From the NCBI GenBank assembly GCA_963691655.1, contig OY829327.1:54386079-54450078 (forward strand): a DNA stretch of 64,000 nucleotides, in the 5' to 3' direction. This stretch comes from Toxonevra muliebris. Its lineage: Eukaryota > Arthropoda > Insecta > Diptera > Pallopteridae. The notes under the pieces were generated by a model that was not told where the DNA came from, did not search any database, and worked only from the letters and a program-made list of their open reading frames with translations. Numbering within the stretch: the stretch's first letter is position 1; every line of letters begins with the position of its first letter. Of the stretch, positions 24,989 to 35,755 are shown in pieces. The translations under genes were made by a program, and so were the position numbers.

Positions 24989-26559
24989 GTACAATTGAAA
25001 GGTTGTAAATCTAAAGGGTCTAAGCGCCAATTTTCTTTTTTTTTGGAGAATATACATTTTTTTCGCAAGTTATCAAGCCAAATATGCTTGTAAAGAGTTT
25101 TATGTCTTATCTATTAAAAAAAAAAATAACAAAATTACGAGAATATTTGCTTGGGGTCTAAATCCAATACTAAGGAGTGAGATCGAAAAAATCTTAACAT
25201 ATATAAAATTCAATAATTTTTTAACGGTTGATCTTAGAGTTTTGATTTTTTTTTATTTAATTGATAATATTTTACAAATTACAGAAAAATATAACTTTTA
25301 TAGTTTTAACCACTATTTATGAACTCGTAGACCTTTTTTGGTAAGCCTTCCATTGGAGATTTGATAGTTGTTTCAGACACCTTTTTGGAACAGTTTGCCC
25401 ATCTCCTTTTCAAATCTTCGATATTTTGAGACACCTTTTTTGTGCTTTTTAAGTTTCTTTTTCCAAGGGCCCAATATCTCTCCACAGTTTTGGAACAGTT
25501 TGCTCCTCCTTTTAAAATCTTCGATATTTTGGGACACCTTTTTTGTGCTCTTTAAGTTTCTTTTTACAAGAGCTCCGGACAATTTGGAGGATAGGCCTCT
25601 CTTGGTACAAAAACTATGTTATTACTTTGGTACCACTCCAGAGCTTTCCTGCCGTAGTGACATGATGCCAAATCGAGCCAAAAATATGTGGACACATTGT
25701 GCTCTCTTATGAATGGAAGAAGTCTTTTTTTCAAACATTCTTTGATGTATTTATAGAGCCCATTGTAACAAATGACTTGCTTCTTTTGCCGCAACTGCAT
25801 ATAGCTTGCCATACCAGGAATTTTTTAGGAAATTTTGTCTGCTTTTTGATTCTAAATTGTTCTTCGTCATTCCCTCGAGCATCAGCAACATAAAAATTTT
25901 GACCCGGAAGCTGCGTAAAATCTGCCAGTACATTCGTTTCGTCGTCCATTATACAACATAAATATTTTTGTATGAAATTCGATTTTAATTTCCGAGCCCT
26001 ACTTTGTATGTTTTGAAACCTGCATTGGCTTTAACTTTTCGAACCAAATAGTCAGAGCACTGGGTTAACCGGGCAGATTTTCTACCAGATGTGTTTTGAG
26101 ATCTTTTAAATATGCTTTCTATTGTCTTGGCTTTCCCAATATCATGTGGTCGTTGTTTTCTTCCCGAACCAGGTTTCCTATCGCTGGTCAAATTCTCCTG
26201 AAACTGTTTAATAACAATTGAAACAGTTTGACGGCAGACCTTCAATTCTTTGGCCAATTTTTTGTAGAACCAATTTGGATTTGTTTGAAAATGTTTAATA
26301 ATTTTAAGACGTACTTTTTTTCTTCACTCATTTTGATCAAACTCACAATAAATCAACATGTTTGTCATTAAAAATAACAATTGACATATTTTTCAAAGAT
26401 AACTAGATCAAAGAAATTTTTAAATTTTTCACCAACTTGTGTTAAGATTTTTTCAATCTCACTCCTTAATTGCAGCCGCTTCATTTCTATTTTTTGTTGA
26501 ATCTCCGTTCAATGTTTTTGGCACTTAGGCCCTTTAGACTTACATCCCTTCAATTGTAC
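24989..26559. mobile_element. MITE-like inverted repeat split by DD37E copy B
   Basis: Arms 24989-25030 and 26518-26559 are reverse complements at about 37 of 42 positions (common core CTAAAGGGYCTAAGYGCC). They enclose the DD37E element 25173-26466. Without that insertion the two arms would be about 190 bp apart, giving an element of about 275 bp. The arms might be internal rather than terminal repeats. Confidence 0.5.
25173..26466 (-). mobile_element. DD37E Tc1/mariner element, copy B (both ends present)
   Basis: Complete ends: AGGAGTGAGATCGAAAAAAT (25173) and, on the other side, the complement of AGGAGTGAGATTGAAAAAAT (ending 26466); the match continues through CTTAACA, about 28 bp with one mismatch. 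TA flanks both sides (25171-25172, 26467-26468). Length 1,294 bp. The minus-strand transposase retains MDDET (first D) and the second D in FWLDLASCHYG, but is disabled by a frameshift close to the start codon, a deletion after NAGFKTYKV and a rearranged C-terminus with a partial tandem duplication (25383-25580) that destroys the CPELRPVE segment. Confidence 0.88.
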
Positions 26560-26657
26560 ATAGGCACAAACGTATATATTCTATCAAACCAATGTTTAAT
26601 CGAACCCAATGAATAATCGATTGATGTAGCGTCGATAGGACTTTGAATTAGGAGTTT

Positions 26658-26890
26658 AAGTGAGGAACAGAATGTGAAGCTGAAGCGTGAAGTAACAATC
26701 TGTTAAAGGTAAAATGTATACATTTTCACTCAGCGACGTGTTTCTAACACACTTTGAAAGCAGCTTTTTTTTATTTTGCACCCGGGAAACGCACCCATTG
26801 CGATTTCATTGCATTCCATTGTAATTGTGTACATTTTACTTTTGACAGATTATTACTTCACGCTTCAGCCTCACATTCTGTTCCTCGCTT
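26658..26890. repeat. Long inverted repeat (about 64-bp arms) with a captured MITE end in the loop
   Basis: Arm 26658-26721 pairs with 26828-26890 with about five to seven mismatches (shared blocks GAGGAACAGAATGTGA, GCTGAAGCGTGAAGTAA, CAATCTGT/ATAATCTGT, GTAAAATGTA). The 106-bp loop holds, at 26727-26802, sequence matching the right-hand 70 bp of the MITE at 23880-24248, including GCACCCGGGAAACGCACC. It could be a foldback element or a complex MITE. A transcript across it would fold into a long hairpin. Confidence 0.72.
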
Positions 26891-28960
26891 TTCGCGGTCG
26901 CGCATAGCTCACAACGCTGTTCGCCAACATGTTCGATCGTCTAAAGCAAACACTAACCGCTGGATCAACATGTAGCCGTGCAATTAAAAATGTTTAATAT
27001 GGGTTGTCGAGCGAGAAAGTTGCGTTTAACTTTTAAACGAAACTGTGTAAACGAGTATCTTTTTGGAGATTGTAGACCAAACAGAAAATGGGAAAATTTG
27101 AACAGAGAGTTTCTGTTTATGATTATAATTTATCACTGGGACTACGAGCTGCATTAACCATATAAAGTTGTGTTGTTTAAGAAAATTTCGCTTGGGAATT
27201 ATTTAGAATTTTATTAAGCTATGGGTCGAGAAAATCTATTAAAATGCAGATATATGCACCGAGTATACACAAATTGAAGATATTCTGTTTTGAATTTTCC
27301 ATATAAAGCATGAAATGGCAACTCAAAAAAATAAAAGAATTTTGTCTCAGCTCAGAAACAGTTTTGATTGTCACTGTATATTTCAATAAATCCTTTTGAA
27401 GTTCACCGTTTTTTTTACATTATTTCTAAGTCTAAATACAAACCTATATACCTTAAAGCCTTAAAGTAACGGATTCTTTTCATTTGATCAATTATCGAAA
27501 TATCTTTTGCATCTTGCAAAAACCGCAAAATTCATTAAAACTCATAAACGTCAGGTCAGACAGATGAAGAAGACGCAGCACACCAGGACACAAGAAATTG
27601 TTGTTGTAGATAGTACACCTTCTAAACCACATGTATGCATGTATGTATTCCGATACTTCACATGTATGCACCCGTTCCGTATGTTCTCGCTCACCTCTAT
27701 CGCCTGTCGCTTTGCTGGTGGCATGTTGCATATTGTACCGTAAAATTAAATACATTCTATACACCTACAAAGATGCATTGAGGCATCTTCTGATGAGAGA
27801 ATGATTAATATTCCTAAGTGTCGTCATCGTCTTGTCTCATGGTTATGGTTGTTGTTGTAGGTACTTTGTGTGAACTTTTACAAAGTATCTTAAAGATAAC
27901 TGCTACAACTATTACTCCTCTTATACTCATACAAACACGCACCACACACACACTCGCACACAGATGATCTTACTACTACATAGTGTTTTGAATATGCACT
28001 GCTGTTGTCGCTGTCACTGCCGCACCATCTCCGATGAGTTTCTGAGTTGGTGGTGGTGGTGGTGTCATCAAATTGTTTTTCTTGTTTCTTATTAATGATG
28101 TATGCACCTTTTCTTTTTTGAATTTTTTTTTATTTTTTTTTTATAGAAAACTAAAATCAAGCAAAATTTTTAAAACTTGTAATTGTTGCTTGTTGTTACT
28201 TTCTTTCCTTTCACTTGTATTTTGTATAATTTGTTTGTTTCTTGTTGTTTGTGGTTTTGCCGCCATAAAACTATTTGTCAAAAATTCAAAGCCAAAACCC
28301 ATCATCAACCGAGAAATGTTGTTAGAGGTCTGAGGAATAAAAAAAAAAGGATATGATTTTGTTCTGATCAAAAACACATTTATCTTGCTGCTGTCTGTAT
28401 ATTTTTTGTTGATTTCGATCTCTATTCGTATTAAATGTCCATCATTTCTTCCTCTTCCATCTCTAATCACATCTATGCGTTATTCTTAGGTTGCTCTCCA
28501 CCTCAAAGCATGTGGCGGTCAATATAATGCGATTTGTTCGATTGTGGTGGTATCGGAGGTACTTAACGCTCATCAGTGTCAATATTTTGATAATACGTAA
28601 TTGAATTTTGTGGTTATGTATTCAAAAGAGCTGAAATTTTGATTTATAGTATAGGAGGTTAGGTTATAGTGGCTGCAAATTGCTTTATATAGACCACATT
28701 GGTTCCATTGTGATCAGAGTTGTGTAGTAATGATTACTTAAAGAATTGAATCTCTCCTTAATTCTAATCCCTTAGAATTGTAACTGTAATTTGTAATTAG
28801 CATATGCAAATGTCCGGGTTGTCCGCTCGCCTGCTTATAGAAATTGAAAAAGTACATAGAAACTAAAGAAATGCCCTTCCCTTGTTTAATCAGTTACATT
28901 TGTGGAATTAAATTCCAAAAAGGCTGTACGGATTTACTGAATGTAATTAATTTCACACAT

Positions 28961-29122
28961 CTTATAGCTTGTTCAAACGAAAATGATTTTCAGCGAAAAA
29001 AAAAAACAGTTGTTATGTCGATGTCAACACAGCCACAGCTCCACCAACACTTGCATGAAATGAAATTCCGAAGCGCTAAATTGGCTTCGGAATTCACTAT
29101 CGTGTGAACAAGCAGTTATAAG
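28961..29122. mobile_element. Small TIR element, about 160 bp
   Basis: CTTATAGCTTGTTCAAACGA (28961) is matched in inverted orientation by TCGTGTGAACAAGCAGTTATAAG (29099-29121), with two inserted bases and a few mismatches. An inner inverted repeat (AATTCCGAAGC / GCTTCGGAATT, about 29063-29093) adds to the secondary structure. Non-coding; class unknown. Confidence 0.5.
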
Positions 29123-29508
29123 CGATTTTTTTATTTGCGGTTTTCTTATACTTGTCATCTACCGCAATTTGTTGTATAAACACAATCAATGTAGTCGGCT
29201 TGAACTTCAACAGCAAACACAGAACTATATGAACTTCCCAGTTGAACTTAGAATGATCGAGGGTGTAATGATCGAGCGCTCCTAAGCGATCAATAGATTG
29301 CTGACTATTGCATTAGCATTGCATGTCCAAGGGCATCGAGTACTAGTTTTAGCCTCCAAAAGGAGTAATAAAATAGGACACGATTGCGGTCATGAGCTCA
29401 CTTGCAACTCAAAAACCATGGACTAGTTGTTAAAAAGCCAGTAAGCACCCAGCTACTTGTGGGCCAAGTTTCAGTTTTTTAAAATTATAAGTAATAATGT
29501 TTTATTCA

Positions 29509-30113
29509 TTTGACGCAGGAATTAAGGGCAATGAGCAGGCAGACGAGCTTGCAAGAAAGGGGGCAGCAACCACTTTCGTGGGACCTGAACCCTTCTGTGG
29601 AATAGGAGATAGCGTAATCAGGTAGTTACTCAGGCAAGAAGAGAGGAACAAGAGGCACGAACTCTTTACCAATCTTACGGGACTGAGGCAATCCAAAGCG
29701 CTTTTAGGTAATTATAATAAGAGTAGATACGAATTCTGCATTGGTCTCAACAAAAACAGTTTGCGCATATTAGCTGGTATTCTGACTGGGCATTGCGGGC
29801 TCAGAGAACCCCTTTGCAAGATAGGGGTTGAGCAAAGCTCAATTTGTAGGATTTGTAATGAGGAAGACGAATCATCAGAACATATTTTAGCTCAATGTGG
29901 AGCACTGATCCACAAAAGAAGGAAATGTCTGGGCATGCACCAAGTGCCCAGTACTGAACTGGCCTCCATAGATCCGGGCGCAATACTCAAATTCTTGAGG
30001 GAGACTGGACTGGATGAGGTACTCTAGGCAGATTAGACTAGATAGAAAAGAGGGACGTACAATAGATCTAATAGGTCGCGGTACAACGACAGAAACCTCT
30101 ATAATACAATGCA
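29509..30113 (+). mobile_element. 5'-truncated LINE 3' end (RNase H tail, cysteine motif)
   Basis: One + frame with a single TAG stop (about 29623) runs from 29509 to the stop at 30025-30027. It opens with DAGIKGNEQADELARKGA, the last RNase H motif of LINE polymerases of the jockey/I/LOA type, and ends with a C-x2-C-x7-H-x4-C-type motif (CRICNEEDESSEHILAQC) usual at the C-terminus of these elements. The untranslated tail ends in short AATAC/AATGC tandem units before 30114. It is in the same orientation as cnc. Clade assignment beyond LINE is uncertain. Confidence 0.75.
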
Positions 30114-30212
30114 ATACAATATATTCATTTGTTTATTAATTTTTATTTACTATTATCGTATTAATATTTAATTTTTCCTTAATCTTCTTTGTTGTCTTTT
30201 TGGCAAAGTTTT

Positions 30213-30284
30213 TCCAGGCTCAAACCTGTGGCTGAAAATTGACATATGGATGTTAAACAACGCGCTTACCAACAGAGCCACAAA
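30213..30284 (-). repeat. tRNA-like SINE head or tRNA pseudogene (minus strand)
   Basis: On the minus strand GGCTCTGTTGGTAAGCGCG (A-box-like) is followed about 40 bases later by GGTTTGAGCCTGG (B-box-like), the spacing of an internal RNA polymerase III promoter. The acceptor stem does not pair as a canonical tRNA would, and the region following is AT-rich, so a tRNA-derived SINE head is preferred over a functional tRNA. Confidence 0.5.
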
Positions 30285-31462
30285 TTTTGTTTCTTTTACT
30301 CGTGTAATGTTTTCAACACTAGTTACTGTTGTTTAACTTTTTGAGGCAAACGATTTTAAAGAAAATGAAAACCCTAGTTGCACAGATTTTTTTTGTTTCA
30401 TAGCATTGCCAACTGAATGAGAAACTGTAAATAAAAAAATAAAATATTAGACTGTATGACTATAAATAATTTCAACTTTTCTAAGTGGGTTAAAATATAT
30501 CTTACAATGCATAAAAAACTAAACAAAAGTTAGGACAGTTTTTACCCTACCTAACCCTAAAGAGCTAACTAGGCAAGAAATAGTAAGATATACAAATTTG
30601 AACAACTCAATCATGTTGTCTTTGTTTATCAATATTTTTCAAAATAGCTCATATAAAATTATTAAATTGTGTTAGTGAAATCCAAAAATTTGATTACTGT
30701 ATTTTGAGTTTTTCGTTTATTGCTCCTTTTGGAGTAATAAAATCATTGCTCTTTTGAGGTGTGCTCACTATTTGTACAACTAGGTTGTATGAAATGGCTG
30801 CCGCCTCAACGACGCCACAAAAGGTTATATTCGAATTCTCCAAATTTCAGTGTGTTTTCTCTCTTGTTCGAGGGGAAACATTGCCATATTTTTCTCAAAA
30901 AAATCCAAGTGCTCCCAAGTTTTAGTATGAGAACATATGCATTTTTTTTTGAATTTCCTTTTAGTTTCTTTAATCTATTGCAAACTAAATGATTTTGCGG
31001 GAAACAAGAACCAAATTTTATTTTTCAATAATAATTACTGCAATTAAAATGGATTGTAAGGGGAAACTAATCGAAGAAGTTCGAAAACATAACATTTTGT
31101 GCGGCATCTACAAAAAAGGTTATCCATTTATTTTTCTGCTACATATTCTCAATGCTGGAAGCAGTATTGTGAAATGAAATTGACTGAAAATCGTCATCCA
31201 AATGAAAAAAGCAAATCAAAAACGTCATTGTCTCAAAAATTGTTTAAGTTGACCACTTCCAACTTTTTCTAGTATTCAGTTATAATAAGAAATTCTTTAC
31301 AAAAAAGGTTCATAACTTAAAAAAGAAATAACAGATTTGCATTTAAACAAACATTTATAAATAGAAGAATTTAAGAAAATTAATAAATCCTTGTATAGGT
31401 CAATATTGTTATACGAAAAATGGTTTTAAATAATCTTGCGAAAAAAGAATTCCTCTAAATAA

Positions 31463-31949
31463 CACTGTGCAACAATTTTAGGGACATGGAATCTAACGGA
31501 GAAGCGACCAACACAGATCGGTAGTACTGGTTCAAAGTAACAAAACGCTAAGAGGGTTTTAAAAAATGAGATCGCTTTTAAATGTTATAGCCTTTCAAAG
31601 TTTGGCTGTTTTAGTGTATTTTTCAGTTCTATTTTCTGTTTAGAATAAAAACAAAAATTTTAAAATCCAAAAATTATTAAATTCTCTAAATTTTTTGCAA
31701 AAGTCATGTAGTGGATAGTTTAAACTTCTTAATATGGAAAACTCTGTAGTGTTAAAATTGTTTTTGTTCTTATTTCGCTGAAGAAAGTAGTAAAAAATGA
31801 GCACTTGATTTTTACAAAATAAGCTGCAAGAGGCAAACTTTGAATACCTATAACTTTTAAAAGTGAGCTAACTTTGCAAAACCTTTTTAGGGTTTTGTTA
31901 CTCTAGACCAGTTGGCCGATTCTCCGTTAGAAAAATGTGTTGCAAAGTG
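31463..31949. mobile_element. Non-autonomous long-TIR element, copy 2
   Basis: Same family and orientation as 7791-8259: CACTGTGCAACA at the left, CTAACGGAGAAGCGACCAAC, AGTACTGGTT, and at the right GGCCGATTCTCCGTTAG then TGTTGCAAAGTG. The right terminus carries one substitution in the heptamer (CAAAGTG), and the right-hand repeat has lost about 17 bp relative to copy 1. Confidence 0.7.
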
Positions 31950-32077
31950 TAATTTTCCAATTTATTTATTATTATTATTTATTGAGACCATTTCACATTT
32001 TCAAAAAACTCCTCGAATTAAGTCCAAGGCTGTAATTTTTTCCTCAATTCCAAAGTAAAGTTTCAGTTATTTACACA

Positions 32078-32200
32078 TTTCACTTCGCCGTTCAGATTCG
32101 GCATAAAGCTGTAAGTTCCATCTATTCATGTATAATAGATGCGAAATGCTCGGCCTGGGCCCTCGATGGGCTATTAAGCCATAGTAGTCGTAGTAGATGA
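32078..32200 (+). mobile_element. SINE 3' half, copy 2
   Basis: Matches the 3' part of the SINE at 43995-44290: TTTCACTTCGCCGTTC, GCATAAA-CTGTA, TCCATCTATTC, GATGCGAAATGCTCGGCCTG, then a run of TAGTCGTAGTAG. The tRNA-related head is absent. Confidence 0.65.
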
Positions 32201-32571
32201 TATTTCCCGTCAGAATTTGTAATCAATACAGGAATAGCAACACATTCAAAATGTGGACAAATCTTTACTGTTGACAATATAAAATTTTATCAAATTTATT
32301 TTCAAAAAAACTCTCATAGTTGAGTTTTTTGATTTATAAATATAGTTTTTAAAAATAATTCATTATATTTAATAAAACTGCTGAAAAAACGACAATTTGC
32401 AGCCAAAACACATCAAAACCTCTTTTAATCTAAAAAACGTCACTGATATCTTAGATGTCAATCTGGCAACAGTGGCTGAAAGTTTGAACGTTCAATCTCT
32501 CAGTAAAAGTCAGCGGTGAGATTGTGCTCCGAACACAATGGATGCGTCAGCAACATTGCGACCACTGTCAA

Positions 32572-32900
32572 CGCTTAGCGCCTGGCTATATTGGTGCTCG
32601 GTGTTCGACGAGCACAAAACATTTTCTCCCGTGCTCGGTCAAGGTGGTTACATTCAGCTCGTTGCAGAGTTCTTTTTTGTTAAAATATACTCGTTTGTTT
32701 ATTACTATTTTATATGTAATGATATTGTTTTGTAAAATAACTCATTGCCACCCTGAATGTTTGGCGTGCTCGGTGTACAATACACCGAGCACATCGTGTT
32801 CGGTATCAAAGTGATTAAAAACTCTCTCTTTGTGTTCGTAGCATCAACAATTTCATGGTGTTCCCTGAGCATACTCGCAATATAACCACAGCCTTAGATA
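32572..32900. mobile_element. GTGCTCGGTGTTCG repeat, copy 2 (uninterrupted)
   Basis: Second copy of the repeat at 20815-22570 without the two insertions. Shared blocks: CGCCTGGCTATATTGG, GTGCTCGGTGTTCGACGA, ACAAAACATTTTCTCCCGTG, TAACTCATTGCCACCCTGAA, GTGCTCGGTGTACAATACAC, ATTTCATGGTGTTC, CTCGCAATATAACCACAGCC. The ends are imperfect inverted repeats. Non-coding. Confidence 0.7.
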
Positions 32901-33110
32901 GCATGTATTCTTGTAAAGCAAACACAATGGTTGCCACACTGCAACACAAGGACAATTGCTACAGTCATCGATTACAATGCAAGCAAATTATCAACCGTGA
33001 AAATAATTCCATTTGGTTTATTTCTGTTATTTTCGATTGTAAATTTATAAAAAATTTAAGAAAAAAATTACTGTTTCATTTTTTTTAAAGTGGAAAACTG
33101 TATATAAATA

Positions 33111-34615
33111 CAGTGGCGGTCACAAAAACCGCACCACCCACCAATTTCAAGAAAATTATTTAAAATGAGACCTAAATCTGATTTTGTTTTAGTGAATGTA
33201 ATTTTTTTTTTCGGGAACAAAATTAACAAAATTGCGAAAGAAACATCATATTACACACAAATTTTATTACTTTTTAATTAAAACAAAAATATGGAAGAAA
33301 TTTCACTTTTTTGACGGTATTAATTAAAAGTATGTAAAAATAAAAATATTTGTTTTTTGAACTAAGATTAATTTGTTTCATGTTAGAGTCACAAGCAAAA
33401 TTGTTTAGATCGATAGGCTTTAGCCTTTCTTGTGGCCGTTAACTTGAATGGCATAGAGTCGACAAGCACTTTAAGGATATAATTCGTTATTTTTTTAATA
33501 CCAAACTTTTTTCAGAACTCCAACGAGGGGTCTTTTATTCTTTGGCATGTTTTGAGCAACTTTCCGTTTCATTATATGACAGAGGTGCTCTATCGGACTT
33601 AAACTGCGCGAGCTACCTTATCATTCCCGGCAGTAAATTCTAACATCATCGAAAACATTTTGAATCTGCTAACAAATAAGAATCAATTATCTAACTTTTT
33701 TACTATTTCTAAAGTTATCAAACATTAGGCATCAATTACTAACTAAACCTTTCCAATTTGGAGCGATGATATGCCGCAGATGTCGTCCGGAAAAATTACG
33801 TCATTAATGAGCTAAAGCGCACCACAATTGCTCCATAAAATTTTAGCCATATTTTTGGGCGTTCACAGCCCCTTTAATATAGCACAAGGGCCCCCAGATT
33901 ATTTTCGCTACACAGTTATCTTTGTATTGCTCTATATCTGAGCGTGGCACGTACCAAAGATTAAATGAGCATAAAAAGTTGGGTTTAATTTGCCCGATCA
34001 TATGACTTTTCTCAAGTCAGCCAGAGTTCAATTGCTGTAGTTTTTAGTCCATGCCAGGCGATTTGTTTCCCTTCCATTTCGTCAACAACGACTTTTTGAC
34101 TGTTCGTTTCCCATACAGACCGAACTTTCGTTTCTTTCTGCGTAAGGTTTCGACATTTATATTCACGTTGTAATAGCTTTTTAGTCCTTAGTCCTTATTG
34201 TGACTGCACTTTTGAATCGATAGTTCATGGTTCTCTTTCAGGTTATGCGATTTTCTGTGGTATTTGTCTTCCATAGTCTTCTTGATAATTTTTTCCTTTC
34301 AAGCGGGTATAAATTGCCTTTTTTCTGGATCAGTCTAACAGCAGTCGAATGTAGGCATCAGATTTCTTCAGGTATTTAACTTTATGACACTCCTTGATAC
34401 CTAAGAACAAAAATTTCGACGTTTTGGTGGTGCGACAATTGTTTATATTTTGCAGTTGTTTTTGGCACTTTTTCAAAAATTCTTCCTTTCGCCAAACAAG
34501 CGCAATAAAAAATGGTACATTCCGCTTAAGGAAGAGAAATTTGGGCTAAGTTAGGAAATATTACCGAAATTGCAGTAGTATTGCAAGTGGTGCGGTTTTT
34601 GTGACCGCCAGTGTG
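33111..34615 (-). mobile_element. Tc1-like element, 1.5 kb, decayed
   Basis: CAGTGGCGGTCACAAAAACC (33111) and its inverted partner GGTTTTTGTGACCGCCAGTG (to about 34613) flank the element, with GCACCAC continuing inward; TA lies outside both ends (33109-33110, 34616-34617). The minus strand encodes a badly mutated transposase: around 33560-33640 the frame fits the Tc1 ARSPDLNPIEHL region, followed by MKRKVAQNMPKNKRPLVGVL-like sequence, and further upstream (33870-34010) a WGP-like and VPRS-like segment. Many stops and indels; not functional. Confidence 0.8.
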
Positions 34616-35710
34616 TATTAAAAATTAATTGAAGAAGCGAGTTCTGTCGTTGCCGTGTTCATTGTGCTTAAGTCGCAGACAACAACAGACATTTGCTGCA
34701 GATGCCATTTTGTCGTCGTGTTGCTGTCGCATCCATTGTATTCAGAGAATCACGCTGCCATATTATGAAAAATGAGATAATTTTGGAGAATTGAGAATTA
34801 GGCAATAGTTTTTGATTAATCCCTTTAGACCTCATTTTTTTTTCGAAACGGTTTTTCGGATATTCTAAAATAACGCAAGTTTTCTTTTTCTTTCTTTTGT
34901 GATTGTGATACTCATTCCAAACCGGTAGTTTAAATTTTCCAAATGAAGTTCCGAAGCACTCAAATCCTTTATCGGATGTAAGATTCAAAAATATGTGTTT
35001 TTATTGCATTTTGACTATAGATTTACTTACTCATAGCAAATTTTAGTGTGATGCGAATACGTGATTTCTTCTCCTATTGATTTTCCAATGACTTTTAATC
35101 AGAATTGCGAGAATTACACAGTAAATGTAAATTTATTATTCGTTCCGTTTTAAATTAAAATCATTAATTGAAGAAACTTACTACAATTACATTTTATTAA
35201 AGTAAGTCTGACATTTTAAGAATCTTAATTACAAATTCAACGAAAAATTGAAAACAGGGTTGGGTTCCTCCTTATTGATATTATCAAATTAAAAAAAAAA
35301 AAAAGAAGAAAAACATTGAAAATAATTCCATGCTCTCCATTTTTGTATGTTTGTATGTGTATAAAAATATGTATATGTGTGTATTTGTTGTAGCTGCATC
35401 CCCTTTTTCTGTTCAGCTTCAACTTTAATTGCGCATTTTTACAGAACATGCGCAGCACACAGCTTGTGGTGCTCTGTAGCTCCGTCGGGGTGCATTCTTG
35501 TACGTTGTTGTTCTTGTTACAGTCGCTGCCGCAACCTCTGGCTTTGTACTTTTCTTTTCAACATCATCGTCATCATATAATGATCGTCTCCTTCTCGCCA
35601 ATTGATTGGGCCTCATATACAGCGATACGTTAATACGATAATGGTATCGTTCTTTCTATTGTTGGTTGTAGGAACATAAAATGCGGCAGTAGCAATAACA
35701 GCAAACGATG

Positions 35711-35755
35711 CCGTCGCCGTCGTCATCATCATCATCATTGTCGTCGTCGTCGTCC
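35711..35755. repeat. GTC/ATC trinucleotide array
   Basis: Mixed CGT/CAT triplet run on the + strand, that is GAC/GAT on the other. Short neighbouring frames here are repeat translations, not genes. Confidence 0.75.

Noticed and set aside
28073..28470. Hydrophobic + frame and opposing minus frame
   Set aside because: The hydrophobic run is the translation of poly-T/TTC-rich DNA; no start context or conserved motif.
30213..30284. Functional tRNA gene on the minus strand
   Set aside because: A and B boxes are present but the acceptor stem does not pair and the T-loop is diverged; kept as a tRNA-like SINE head.
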